DNA from: Nigrospora sphaerica | Taxonomy: Eukaryota; Ascomycota; Sordariomycetes; Amphisphaeriales; Apiosporaceae | Length of the DNA stretch: 64,000 bases | NCBI GenBank assembly: GCA_018287875.1 | Contig: JAGVVL010000001.1 | Coordinates: forward strand, 1,550,001-1,614,000 | Direction: 5' to 3' | Shown: one piece after another, positions 23,556 to 33,233 of the stretch | Position numbering within the stretch: position 1 is the first letter of the stretch | How the letters are laid out: every line of letters begins with the position of its first letter | Translations under genes and position numbers: made by a program | Notes under the pieces: model-generated | What the model saw: only the letters and a program-made list of their open reading frames with translations | Told to the model about the DNA's origin: nothing | The model's database searches: none

Positions 23556-25314
23556 GCTTCCTCGTCTCCCACTCGCCATCTCAGCCGCGATCTGCGGCTC
23601 TTCCGTGACTCGTGACCAAATTGTTAGCCCTTGGCCCCGGCAACATTCGCCGTTCCGGCCAGCACTCCCTAGGGAGTCGCCGCCGCGCACGCAAGGTAAG
23701 ATGCTGAGTAGTTGAGTAAGTAGGCAGGCACTGGCTTTTTCAAACCATCCGGTCCCACGATACACCTGCTGGCCACCGTGCTCCTCCTATGACTTTTGCT
23801 AGGCTTTGCTGCGCGTGCCCCTTTACCCGTGACTAAACCAGGAGGGCCGAAACGTACGGCAGACAGACGGTACCAGGGCTGTCAGGATGGTGTCGTAACT
23901 TGAGATTACACTTAGTTGCTGATCCCTTGAACAAGATCACGGGTGGACACAGGCTGGCGCCTTGGGCGCCCCCAGTGGAAACCCCCCGATCGTCCCTGGC
24001 GGGTAGACAGGCTGTGTGCCACACTATCTGACAAGTCAGAAGGAGAATACGGGGTATGGGCCCGTACGGATTGTATGGGATGCACAATCCTGTCTACCTG
24101 TTCGAGTGCCATTGTCTGTTCATTTCATGGCCAGAACCCTCAGGTCATGCCCAGACAGATAAGTACTGCTCCTAATTACGTACCCTAAGTACCTACTTAA
24201 GGAAAGTAAGTACCCATGTAAGGGTGTAAGTCGCAGAACAGCAGGTAGATGACTATTAATGTAGCCCCAAATCGATGCATCCCTCCCCTCGCCTTCGTAT
24301 GATGTACCCCGAGACGCGGCCCGGATCAAGTGTTACGTCGATCGGCGTATGTACATGCTCGCATCTTCTCATCGGCGGCAGCCTACAGTGGCCGGACTAC
24401 TTACCGCATACTTAGTGGCTCGATACATGCTCCCGATTTAGACATGGTAGCCACAAGCGCAAGCCACAGGTACTGCGCTGTCCTAATCCGCCGGCTATAT
24501 ATCCGTTCTCCTTTTTTTCGGCTTGGCCCGCATGAAAAAGCACTCCTTACTTGCCTCGCAGCTGTGTCACTGCTACGTAGGAATGGGGCACGGGCATTGG
24601 TGTTTGCCTCCCTATACACACGACAGTAACCCCGGGCGTAAGGCAAAGAGGGCCCCTGTCTTATAAGTTTACTGCGTCAGGGGGTAACACCAGTTGCTAT
24701 TTACAGTAGATACCACTGACAGCGCGCACTAGATCGCCCATGGTCGACGGTGCACCCCTGTTGGGCGACTTGCCTAGGGGGCACGGCGGCACGACGGTCA
24801 TGGCGAGGCGCTGAGAGCCTGTGGGTATGGTAAGATGACCCCAAAGAAAGCGAGTTGACCGTTGCTGTGCTGAAACTTGGCTGGTGTTTCGGTGGGCCCT
24901 CATCTACATTTGCTCCGTAGTGCATTCTCCTCGTTTCGAGTATAATGCGGGCCCATCAAAGGGCATCGGCCAAAGGTGACACTTCATAGCACGTGACATT
25001 CAGATGACAGCAGCTTCAGCAGGTACAGCGGACTTGGCTACGACGGCGCCTATTGTAAAGTCTCATTGAGCCCTGCGCGGATCCATGCGAGTGTGCAGTG
25101 GTGTTCTCCCGTGGACAAAGACTCACCAGGTGACTAGAGAGGTAGGGAAGTAAGCACGTAGCATATGGCAAACCCTTGGTCTCGCAGTACTAGAACGCTG
25201 TAGTATACATGCACATGAGGTCCGTCGAACATATCATCATCGCTAGCCACCTCCTAGATATTCTGGCCAGCTGGCCCGGGCCAGCATATGCATGCCGTGC
25301 CTGTACGTCGTGCA

Positions 25315-27067
25315 TCAGTCCTCGTTGTCGCTGTCCCGTACCACGTCCCTGACTTCTTCAGACAGGAACTCCCCGAGCTCGCGGCTCTCTCGCATGATAC
25401 GCCGCGCAGTCGGTTCATCTACGCTCATGTCCTCCATGATCAGACGAACCGTGAGTTCCGGCACCAGAACAACTTGTACATAGCCCGTGTAGCCCCGGGC
25501 CGAGACTAAGGGATCTTCCACTGCTCGCTTGCGTACTGTGTCGGAGAAAGTGCCCATGATCAGGTCCGTCATGGTTCGAAGACCCCGTGGCCCGTAGTAG
25601 CCCGGCGTGAGGCTCTCGTCCGTTTTGAGTAATGTTCGGTTTTTCCCGCTCTCAACCTTTTCACTAAGGAGGGAAGCAAAATGTGAAGGTCCCTTGCCTT
25701 CCAAAATACCTCGGATGAAGTCCTTATGCTGAAGAAACCGTGCTTCAAGGGCAGCCCACTCGATTTCGGGGTAGCCCTTTTCTTTTCGGACCTCTTGGGC
25801 CTCTTTCCCTTTGTGCAATCGACAGAAGGCCGACTGTTTCTTGATGGACATTCTGGCACCAACGCTGTACTTTTCCAGCAATCCCGGATCCACCGTGCTG
25901 TGGCACATGGGGCACCGTGCATCAGCTGCTGCCTTCTTCCGGAGGGTTCCATGAAGAAGGTCATCGTCGAGACTCAGTTCCGACCGTACGTCGTTGCTCT
26001 TCTGGTCTTCGTTCATGAAACCGAGTTGCTGGGTACTGAGGATTTCTCTGTGATCATCCATTAGCGACCCAGGGTTCTCCAAGTCAGGAGCAATAAGGAC
26101 CGGTTTCCGTGGCAGGCCTTCTGGACACCCAGGCAGAGATGTATCGCGAGATCCGGTGATACCATCTCCCCTGGCAGCTTCACTCTCCATCGTAGCTCCA
26201 ACGGTGGCCTGCTTCCCCCGGCGCGATAGAGTAGTATCTTCCGAAGAAGGTGATATCTCATCTTCCGAGTCCGCCAAGTTGACTTTGAACTTGGGTCGCT
26301 GGGAGGCCTTGGCGGGAGAAGAGTTGCTCAGACTAGCCCGAAAGGCCGCGCCAGATGTTGCTGGCTTTTGCGGCGATATGGAAGGGAGTTTGAATTTTCC
26401 CTTGGGAGCTTTCTCTGTAACGTATGAGACGACTGTAAACCTATAGCGACTATGGGAACGAACCATGGCGGGTGGGATGCTTAGATGCCGACGCAGGAGG
26501 CGGCTTGTGTGCGGATTTTCCATAAGTTGCAGCGAGCTTTTTCCTCTTAGCCGCCCGTAAGGAAGCGCCCAAGTGCTCACCCTCAACGTCTTCATCGGCA
26601 GGCCTCTTAGAGCCTGCCGAACTTGGCGGTGATTCAGACCTAGGGTCAGCCCTGGTCCCATGGGTATTCGCTGGCGGCTTGGAGTCTGGCGCCGGACCAC
26701 CTTGCTCACTGCTTGCTGGCGATGAGCTTCGCCTTGACCAGACGGATCTAGCCCTACTCGAGTTCAGGGGGCGTCGACGCGTCCCGGCTGTTTTCGCCCT
26801 TTCCGAGCCGAGGCCATCAGATGGCGGTTTGGCGAAGGTGACGCTGGTGAGATTTCGGTTGCGCTGACTGTGTCGAGCGGAATCCGAGCTGTCCGAATCG
26901 GTCCCCGGCTCTGGCGGGCGGTTGATATCCTCGGGGTCCCCCATTTCGTCCTTCTGCGCGGCGCCCGCAGAAGTAGGCCCGTCTCTAAATTTCGACAAGA
27001 GACTCACAGGCGGCCCACGATGTTTGCTCAGCCCAAGTGAGCGCTGTTTGTGACCAGCAGGTGACAT
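25315..27067 (-). CDS. RTC4-domain protein (restriction of telomere capping 4-like)
   Basis: Exons 26464-27067 and 25315-26414 give 567 residues. The ATG at 27067 starts MSPAGHKQRSLG. Residues 1-360 are disordered, Ser/Pro/Arg-rich, with basic nuclear-localisation-like clusters (RAAKRKKLAATYG). From Cys369 (RCPMCHSTVD, a Cys-x2-Cys pair) to the end it matches the RTC4 domain found in fungi, including FCRLHKGKEAQ, YPEIEWAALEARF and YYGPRGLRTM. In yeast, RTC4 was linked genetically to telomere capping; its biochemical role is unknown. The intron 26415-26463 has an unusual GTTCGT donor. A stronger GTGAGC donor further upstream (about 26580) also keeps the frame and would remove about 39 residues including the basic cluster, so the junction is uncertain. 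The gene is divergent from the dynamitin gene. Confidence 0.85.
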
Positions 27068-27841
27068 GGGTTGTTCATTCCGTGGTCATACGATGCTGGT
27101 TACGAGCCTTCATTGAGGCAGAAGAGGTGCCGTCACAAGCCGACAGCCGGCCGCAGTGTAAGATCAATGTCCAACGTTTGAGCTGCTGCCGAGCCTGGAA
27201 CCAGGTGAGTGCGATGTGTCCGGGCCTGTGGTGATGCCTGCCGAAGGTGCGGGAAGTCCGCCCAGGAAAATAGCGAAAGGCCTGGGCACGCAGGTTCTGC
27301 TCTAGGTACCGAGATACTTATACAGGTGTAAACATGCTGACAGGAACTGAAGTACAGATGGAGCGGGAAGGAGATTGGGGATGTGGGATATCAACACGGA
27401 ACGGGGCCCGATCCAACAAGGAAGGGCTGTCCGAATCCTTCACGGAAGCCTGGAGTTCTACGGGATCTTGCCCAGATTCGACGCGTCCGAAGGCCAGTGC
27501 TGTTCCGGCACGTGTCGGCACCCAGGATTGGTCGAGCGGGAAAGAGCTAGCTAAGGTACGGGCTGCCAGCGGTGTATTGGTGCAAGCAACGGTGGGATAA
27601 CACCTGGAGCTTCTCGGGTTAGCGCACTAATTCCCCCACCAGACAAACCCCTGGCACCTTTGCAGGGCTGCCCGCCTCGCCCGCCGGCCAGAGGCGCATT
27701 TGCTTAGAGCTTCACCCCCCAGCACTGCATCTTAGGGCGGATCACCCACCCGTACCGTACGTACATCACCGTCGACTTGCCGCGCCAACTCCAGCGCTCC
27801 GTCTGCCCACAGTCCGACTCGGGAGGACTGCTCGCCGCAAT
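27068..27841. other. Divergent promoter between the RTC4-domain gene and dynamitin
   Basis: 774 bp without coding signal, presumably serving both genes. No TATA box or other element stands out. Confidence 0.5.
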
Positions 27842-29240
27842 ATGGCGTTGAATAGAAAATACTCGGCCCTTCCTGATTTGGTATGTGCAGCGCCGCTCCG
27901 AATTAAACCCCCGTTTTCCTCTGAGCACGGCGGACTGACACCAACTTCCAGGACACCGCTCCAGACGTTTACGAGACACCCGAGCTGACGGATGACACCT
28001 CCACGGTCCCGGTAAGCGGGCGTCCCGATGTGCTGGCCGACGTGCCACCAGCTGTGTACTGATAGAGGAGGGTCAGACAACGGCTGGCCGCTCTCAGTCC
28101 GATAACGAGTTTGACGAGTTTGACGAGGACGACAACGATGGCATCTCGCGCTCGCGTCTGCGGATAGACCAGGCGCGGTCTCGGTTTCTCCCCGCCAGTG
28201 TCGATGCTCGAGATGTGGACTTCTCAGACCGCCTCGATGGAAAGCGGAAATCCTACAAGACGTCCAGTCGGCGCCAACGGGTGCTCGAAGATGGCACAGA
28301 GCAGATCGGAGACTTGAGCGACGACGAAGGGGAGACCCTAGAAAGAAAGATTGCGCGACTTAAGCGGGAGATCCAAGAGGCTAGGGAGGAGTTTGGCAAA
28401 CAGAAAGCAGAGGGGACAGGACCAGCAACAGTACACGATGAGGATTTTCCCTCGCTGAGCCAGGCTTTGGACGAAATGTCTATTGTTACCGCAACCAAAA
28501 CGCCGGCGACCGTTAAACCCCAGACGAAGCCCCAGGATGCGCCTGCGGAGGCCCTCGCTCCTACGGACGGCGCCACCTATACTGTGACATATGCGCCCGA
28601 TTACGAGCAAAGTCATGCCCTGGCCAAAGCGGCCGACTTTGATCGCCGCCTTGTGCTTTTGGAGAAGGCGATCGGCATCACGTCTTCCGCTCTTCCTGGC
28701 CTGGAAGGCAGCGGCTCGGCCCGGGCCATCATGCCTGCGTTGGACATGCTGCAGAAGCAGATGCTCGTCTTGAACGAAGCTTCGACGGCATCGCTCGACA
28801 GCCTAGCCCGGAGAGTACGGAATATTGCCTCGGAGGCGGAGCAGCTGGAGGTTAAAAGGATCAGAGAAAAGGCCGCTCAGGAGGCGATGGCATCCGCAGA
28901 TGAGCCTATTTGCTTCGAGGACACGGAGCAGATGGCCAAGATCAACGCCTTGTACGGGACGCTGCCCACCATCGAAAACCTGACACCCCTGCTCCCGCCC
29001 CTTTTGGACAGACTGCGGTCGCTCCGGGCCATCCACGCCGACGCAGCCGTTGCTAGCGAAACTCTGGAACGCATTGAGGCCGCCCAGGCGGAGATGGCGG
29101 CAGATATCAAGCAGTGGAGAGAAGGGCTGGAGAAGATGGAGACGGCGATGCAGGAGGGAGACCAGGCCATGAATGCCAACACGAAGGTGGTTGAGGGCTG
29201 GGTTAAGGATTTGGAGGCTAGGATGGCCAAGTTGTCGTGA
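27842..29240 (+). CDS. Dynactin subunit p50 (dynamitin)
   Basis: Exons are 27842-27880, 27952-28011 and 28077-29240, all phase 0 (420 residues). The N-terminus MALNRKYSALPDLDTAPDVY with the following ETPE and TDDTST is the conserved dynamitin start that anchors p50 to the Arp1 filament. An acidic stretch (SDNEFDEFDEDDND) follows, and then several long coiled-coil segments with Glu/Lys/Ala-rich heptads (about 120-175, 205-310 and 350-418). Dynamitin joins the dynactin shoulder complex with p150Glued and p24 and is needed for dynein cargo transport and nuclear movement in hyphae. The short first two exons were placed by splice phase and by the N-terminal match. The gene runs in the same direction as rps28 downstream. 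Confidence 0.92.
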
Positions 29241-30018
29241 ACTGGTCAAGGTGGACCACGACACATGTTGGCCGGATTTCAAGGCCCTGATACCCTTCCT
29301 CCCTTCCTCAAATCTAGAGAGCCTTGAGCATACCTGCCCGTCGCGGGAAATCCTTTTCAGCGCACCGGCTATGAATGCCTGTCATGTGTTGTATTTCCGC
29401 CAGTTCTTGTAGACCGATGCCGTCCCGCGCACGGAGAGGTACTTGGCCTCAATATCCATACCCCATCTCCATGTAGGCGTGTCCAATGAGACTGTGCTGT
29501 GCACCAACTCCAACTGCAATTGGCTGAAGTGTACCCATAATCCCGGCCATCGGTACACGATAGAGCCAGTGTGCCATAGCTACCTAGCCGAATTGCCGTA
29601 TTCTAAACATTTATACTCTGGACGTGAATGCTTTCGGTTGCTGGGTAGCTGTCTCAGGCAAAATGTATTACATGTAGCTCGCGGATGGGCGCATTAGGTG
29701 CATGTTGGGACGCTGAGTCTGGCGACTACCTAACATACGAATACATACTTACGTATGTGCGATAGTTGGATAAACACTCACGTCCAACTGGCAGCTGGCA
29801 AAGGGCAGTCGCCAGACCCACAGGCTGGGCTGACCGGGTACGTGCCTTCCACGACCAGCAAGTGGGGTGAAAAATATCCCTACTCACTCACGAATCGTCC
29901 GGCTGCAGGTATTGACCACTCCCTCTGCTCCACGCGCCTCCCACGAATATTTGACGACGACTCTTCCCCCGATATACTCTCACAGTTCAACCTCAAGATC
30001 AACCCTCATATCGCCAAA
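29241..30018. other. Spacer between dynamitin and rps28
   Basis: 778 bp containing the dynamitin 3' UTR and the rps28 promoter. A C/T-rich stretch (CACTCCCTCTGCTCCACGCG) lies about 100 bp before the rps28 ATG. No gene was seen. Confidence 0.5.
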
Positions 30019-30594
30019 ATGGACGCAAAGAACCCTGTGAAGCTCGTCAAGGTACGTCGCGATGATCCGTGTGCGCTGCGTGCCGTTGTGGGCGCCGAAA
30101 AATTGCCCTGTTTGTGGGATGTCAAAATTCCCGTCGCGGGCAACTTTTCGGCCCAGCGCCAGCACCACCGGCGTCCTCACGCCTCGACACGAATGCTGAC
30201 GTCCCGATCCTGCAGGTGACCCGAGTCCTGGGCCGAACCGGTACGAAACGATCCCGCCGACCATATATTTCCAACTCCGGTTTCGCTTACGGGTTGACTA
30301 ACGGGGTGCAGGATCTCGTGGTGGTGTCACTCAGGTGCGCGTCGAGTTCATGGACGACCAGACCCGTAGCATCATCCGCAACGTACGTCTCCCTGCCCCT
30401 GCTCTTCTCCCAGGTCGTCTCGCTAACTCACGGAAACTACAGGTCAAGGGCCCTGGTACGAACTCCCGCGCAAGCGACCCTAACTGCCACTGCCGTGGCG
30501 CGTTCATTTCCGTGCTAACAAACGAACTGCAGTTCGCGAGAACGACATCCTGTGCCTGCTCGAGTCCGAGCGTGAGGCCAGACGCCTCCGATAA
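30019..30594 (+). CDS. rps28: 40S ribosomal protein S28 (eS28)
   Basis: Five exons (30019-30051, 30216-30240, 30312-30382, 30443-30455, 30533-30594) encode 67 residues, the standard S28 length. Recognisable stretches are MDAKNPVKLVKVTRVLGRTG, VRVEFMDD, TRSIIRNVKGPV and ENDILCLLESEREARRLR. S28 sits near the mRNA exit (E site) of the small subunit. The introns (164, 71, 60 and 77 bp) all have GTACG-type donors and AG acceptors, and the fourth exon is only 13 bp. Phases are 0, 1, 0 and 1, and the joined length of 204 nt is exact. The neighbours are unrelated housekeeping genes. Confidence 0.96.
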
Positions 30595-31362
30595 TCGTGG
30601 AGCTTGGGCGCGGGGGAAGGTCATTGGAAAAGAAGACAATGTTCTGCTAGGCTTCGGAAAAGGGTGCTTCATCATGGCAGCAGTACGGCGATGCTGCGCT
30701 TGCGCATTCGAGGTTCTATTTGGTTCGGGGCGTCATCCGGCTCGAGGAGCATACTCAATTACACCAGTTCAGAACTACCCGCGCCGCCGCAATCCAACGA
30801 TACCCAAGTGACAGCTACCTCCGTATTGCTCTCCACCTAAGCCTAGGGAAGAGTCACCAATGTCCGCTGCTACGTCGCACGCGCAGCGCGCCTTGCGGCC
30901 TCGGCGAAAAGGGCCGGGCTTACCCTTCCCCTGCCCGGGATTTCCAATATTCTAATAATTTTGTGGTGGACGGGGGCCGTGTCACGTGCTGCCGTCATTT
31001 GCGGGACCCCTGCTCACGCTTTCGGCCCAGTACTTTTTTTCCTACTTAACTCTCTGGGAGCTTCAGAAATTCTCCAATTCAACCACATGATCAACCCATT
31101 CGCATGGATTGATCGGCACGCAGCACATGGACATTCCTAAACGCCTTGGTAAGTCGCCACTCGTCCTCGTTTTCTTCAACTGTCGTTATGATGCACATTA
31201 AAAGCATGTATTACCTGATCATTCATGATGTACTATTTATCACCAAGATCTCTGACACAACGCCGTCACTTGCTGCTTTCTATCCGTATGCCTCTGGCGA
31301 ACCTGAGCTAACATTGTGCCGCTCTGAAGTTTAGTCCATCCTGCCACTACGGCGCGAACATC
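30595..31362. other. Spacer between rps28 and the molybdopterin synthase subunit gene
   Basis: 768 bp without a credible coding frame. It should contain the rps28 3' UTR and the downstream promoter. The segment at 31130-31330 has a short AT-rich stretch that could be a 5' UTR intron, but no splice pair is obvious. Confidence 0.45.
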
Positions 31363-31650
31363 ATGGCGTCGAAACCGCCGAAGGCGCATTTCCGTGTCCT
31401 CTACTTTGCTAGTGCCGCATCGTTCACCAAGCAAGAATCCGAATCTTTTGTTGCGCCGATGACCGTCCGTAAGCTCTTGGGGACACTGGAGGAGAGATAC
31501 CCGGGCATCAAGGCCACCATCCTCGACTCGTCTCTCGTGACTGTAAACCTCAATTATGTGGAAGTGCCTGAGAAGGACGACGACGCCAACCAAGTGACCA
31601 TTGGCGAGGGTGACGAAGTGGCCATCATCCCGCCTGTCAGTTCAGGATAA
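31363..31650 (+). CDS. cnxG: Molybdopterin synthase sulfur carrier (small) subunit, MOCS2A/CnxG type
   Basis: A single exon of 95 residues with the MoaD/ubiquitin-like fold pattern: VLYFASAASFTKQESESF, then MTVRKLLGTLEERYPG, the ILDSSLVTVNLNYVE strand and GDEVAIIPPVSSG at the C-terminus. The thiocarboxylated C-terminal glycine gives sulfur to precursor Z to make molybdopterin, in complex with the large subunit (CnxH), supporting nitrate reductase and other Mo enzymes. The family usually ends Gly-Gly; here the last two residues are Ser-Gly, with the terminal Gly kept. The gene converges with the PSI-domain gene, 60 bp away. Length and motifs fit MOCS2A well. Confidence 0.9.
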   Translation: MASKPPKAHFRVLYFASAASFTKQESESFVAPMTVRKLLGTLEERYPGIKATILDSSLVTVNLNYVEVPEKDDDANQVTIGEGDEVAIIPPVSSG

Positions 31651-31710
31651 TTACGCCCTAGCCCAGTCCCGGCCCTTCAGTTGGCACGTCTTTCCGTATC
31701 TCAAGAGGAC

Positions 31711-32339
31711 TCAAGAGGACAGTAATGGTTCACGCTCCTCAGGTGGTCCCGTACCGTTGTGCTCCGTTTCGTGTGGTGTTCGCTCCGGTATCAGCCCATC
31801 ATCCCGCTTGTCGCGCCAAGTCCACCGCCAAACCCTCCACCAGTCCGGGTGCGCGGCGTCGTATGCGCGCAGTCTCCTAGCCCCAAACACGGCTAGGAAC
31901 CCCAGCAAGACGACTAGGAGCGTGCTCGCGATGGTGACCAAGGACGCCAAGGTGGTAATGGTCGAAACTTGACAGCCGAGCGGCCGAGTGCGGATCTCCC
32001 ACCGCTCCGTCCAGTGCGGGCACACGTTTTCGTCGTAAGCCGGGGCCATGAGCGGCAGCCTGTTGGAGTTGGGCACGCACGTCCACGACTAGATATGCCG
32101 ACGGGGGACTGGTTAGAGATGGGCCACGTGCCGGAACAGGACCAGAGGAGGGAGGGAGGAAGGGGGGCATCGCATGACCACAACCGGCGCTTCCCTCGAA
32201 CCATACAATCGACAACACGTACAAATGGGCACCAACCACAATCGTGCTCCACGGCGAGGCAATCGCCGCAGTTCTGGTGCCTCCAACATCGTTGAAAGTG
32301 TGCCTCGCCGCCACCGGCCCCCGAGCGGACTGGGTGCAT
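31711..32339 (-). CDS. PSI-domain single-pass membrane protein, conserved fungal
   Basis: Exons 32223-32339 and 31711-32088 give 164 residues. The intron 32089-32222 has GTACGT...CTCTAACC...CTAG and phase 0. Residues 14-62 form a plexin-semaphorin-integrin (PSI) type Cys-rich module: HFQRCWRHQNCGDC, CGWCPF, then SWTCVP across the splice, with Cys18, 24, 27, 34, 37, 43 and 62. A hydrophobic segment at about 80-108 (STITTLASLVTIASTLLVVL) is a transmembrane helix, followed by a basic-then-acidic cytoplasmic tail. A disulfide-rich PSI module should be lumenal or extracellular, but no signal peptide precedes it from the ATG at 32339, so a short upstream 5' exon is probably missing from this model. 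Function is unknown. The gene sits tail to tail with cnxG. Confidence 0.75.
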
Positions 32340-33233
32340 GGCGCGTAGAGAAATGTGCTTTATCGAGCAAACGCCAAACCGGCGATCAAAAGCGAACGAC
32401 CCAGGCCTTACTCGATCCTACGTGCCATGGGCTTCTAGTCGTGGGAGATCCGAGAAGGATGGGAAATGGGACGTTCCCTAGTTTCCACACAGTGATGAGG
32501 AGCTTTGGGGAGCGAAATGCGGGGCGGGCCTGTTCGGATGCGGCTGGCGTTCATTAAGTAGTTCGATACTGCAGCTGTCGGTTTTCGTGGTCCCTCGCGA
32601 TGAACAGGAACCTGGCACGCTCTTACGCCGGGATAGCACGGACAGTTCTTGTAGGTGTCGGAACCGACGTGGCGCGCGTATACCGTCTCCATTCAGCCGC
32701 TCGTGCATCTTTCAAAGCTACGGAGCAAACTGCATTATCTTGTTGCCACGGGGCGTGCACAGAGGACATCACGCGAATTTGATGTAGACCATGGGGGAGC
32801 ATTGATGACAGAGCTACCAGCCTGGGTCCGTGTATGTATCTGTCTACGACCTCTACCTAAGACTGTAATTTGCTGGCTCTGAGGCACCCATTTCTGTATA
32901 CCAAGCCCGGATGTTGTTTTGACATCAACATCTATCGTCAAGGGATCGTGGCACTGTGTGCAATCGCAGTCTCCATGCTCTCTGGATGAAGACTACCAAC
33001 AGCACTCTCAGGGTCTTGCCTCTGAAAGTGGTCAGTTCTCGAGTCGATTTGGGTTCGAAGAGACCCTGGCCAGGGCTGCCGCCACAATTACAGTGCGCAT
33101 GCAGGCCACCCCAACCAAGCCGATCCCAGCCTGGCCAACCCTCTGGCCTCGGGATTCCAGCTCGTAGGGAGTTTTCAAAAGCTCGCTTGGCGGCCCGTGA
33201 AGGCGCTCTTCGCAGCAACCTTGGCAGTCCAAC
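32340..33233. other. Spacer between mob2 and the PSI-domain gene
   Basis: 894 bp containing the mob2 3' UTR and the promoter and possible missing first exon of the PSI-domain gene. No frame with convincing coding bias was found. Confidence 0.45.

Larger units (their letters stand above)
20519..25314. other. 4.8 kb spacer upstream of adenylate cyclase, repeat-bearing and gene-poor
   Basis: It lies between the adenylate cyclase start and the stop of the RTC4-domain gene, both minus strand. No frame shows coding bias or a familiar domain. It contains a GA tract (21093-21119), a 9-bp tandem array (21501-21557), a 15-bp direct repeat (22552 and 22664), an 8-bp tandem array (23272-23359) and a GA-rich tract (23514-23555), listed separately. 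Short TACCTAAGTACCTACTTAAG-type stretches occur near 24180-24215. It presumably holds the adenylate cyclase promoter and leader. No tRNA or transposon was recognised. Confidence 0.6.
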
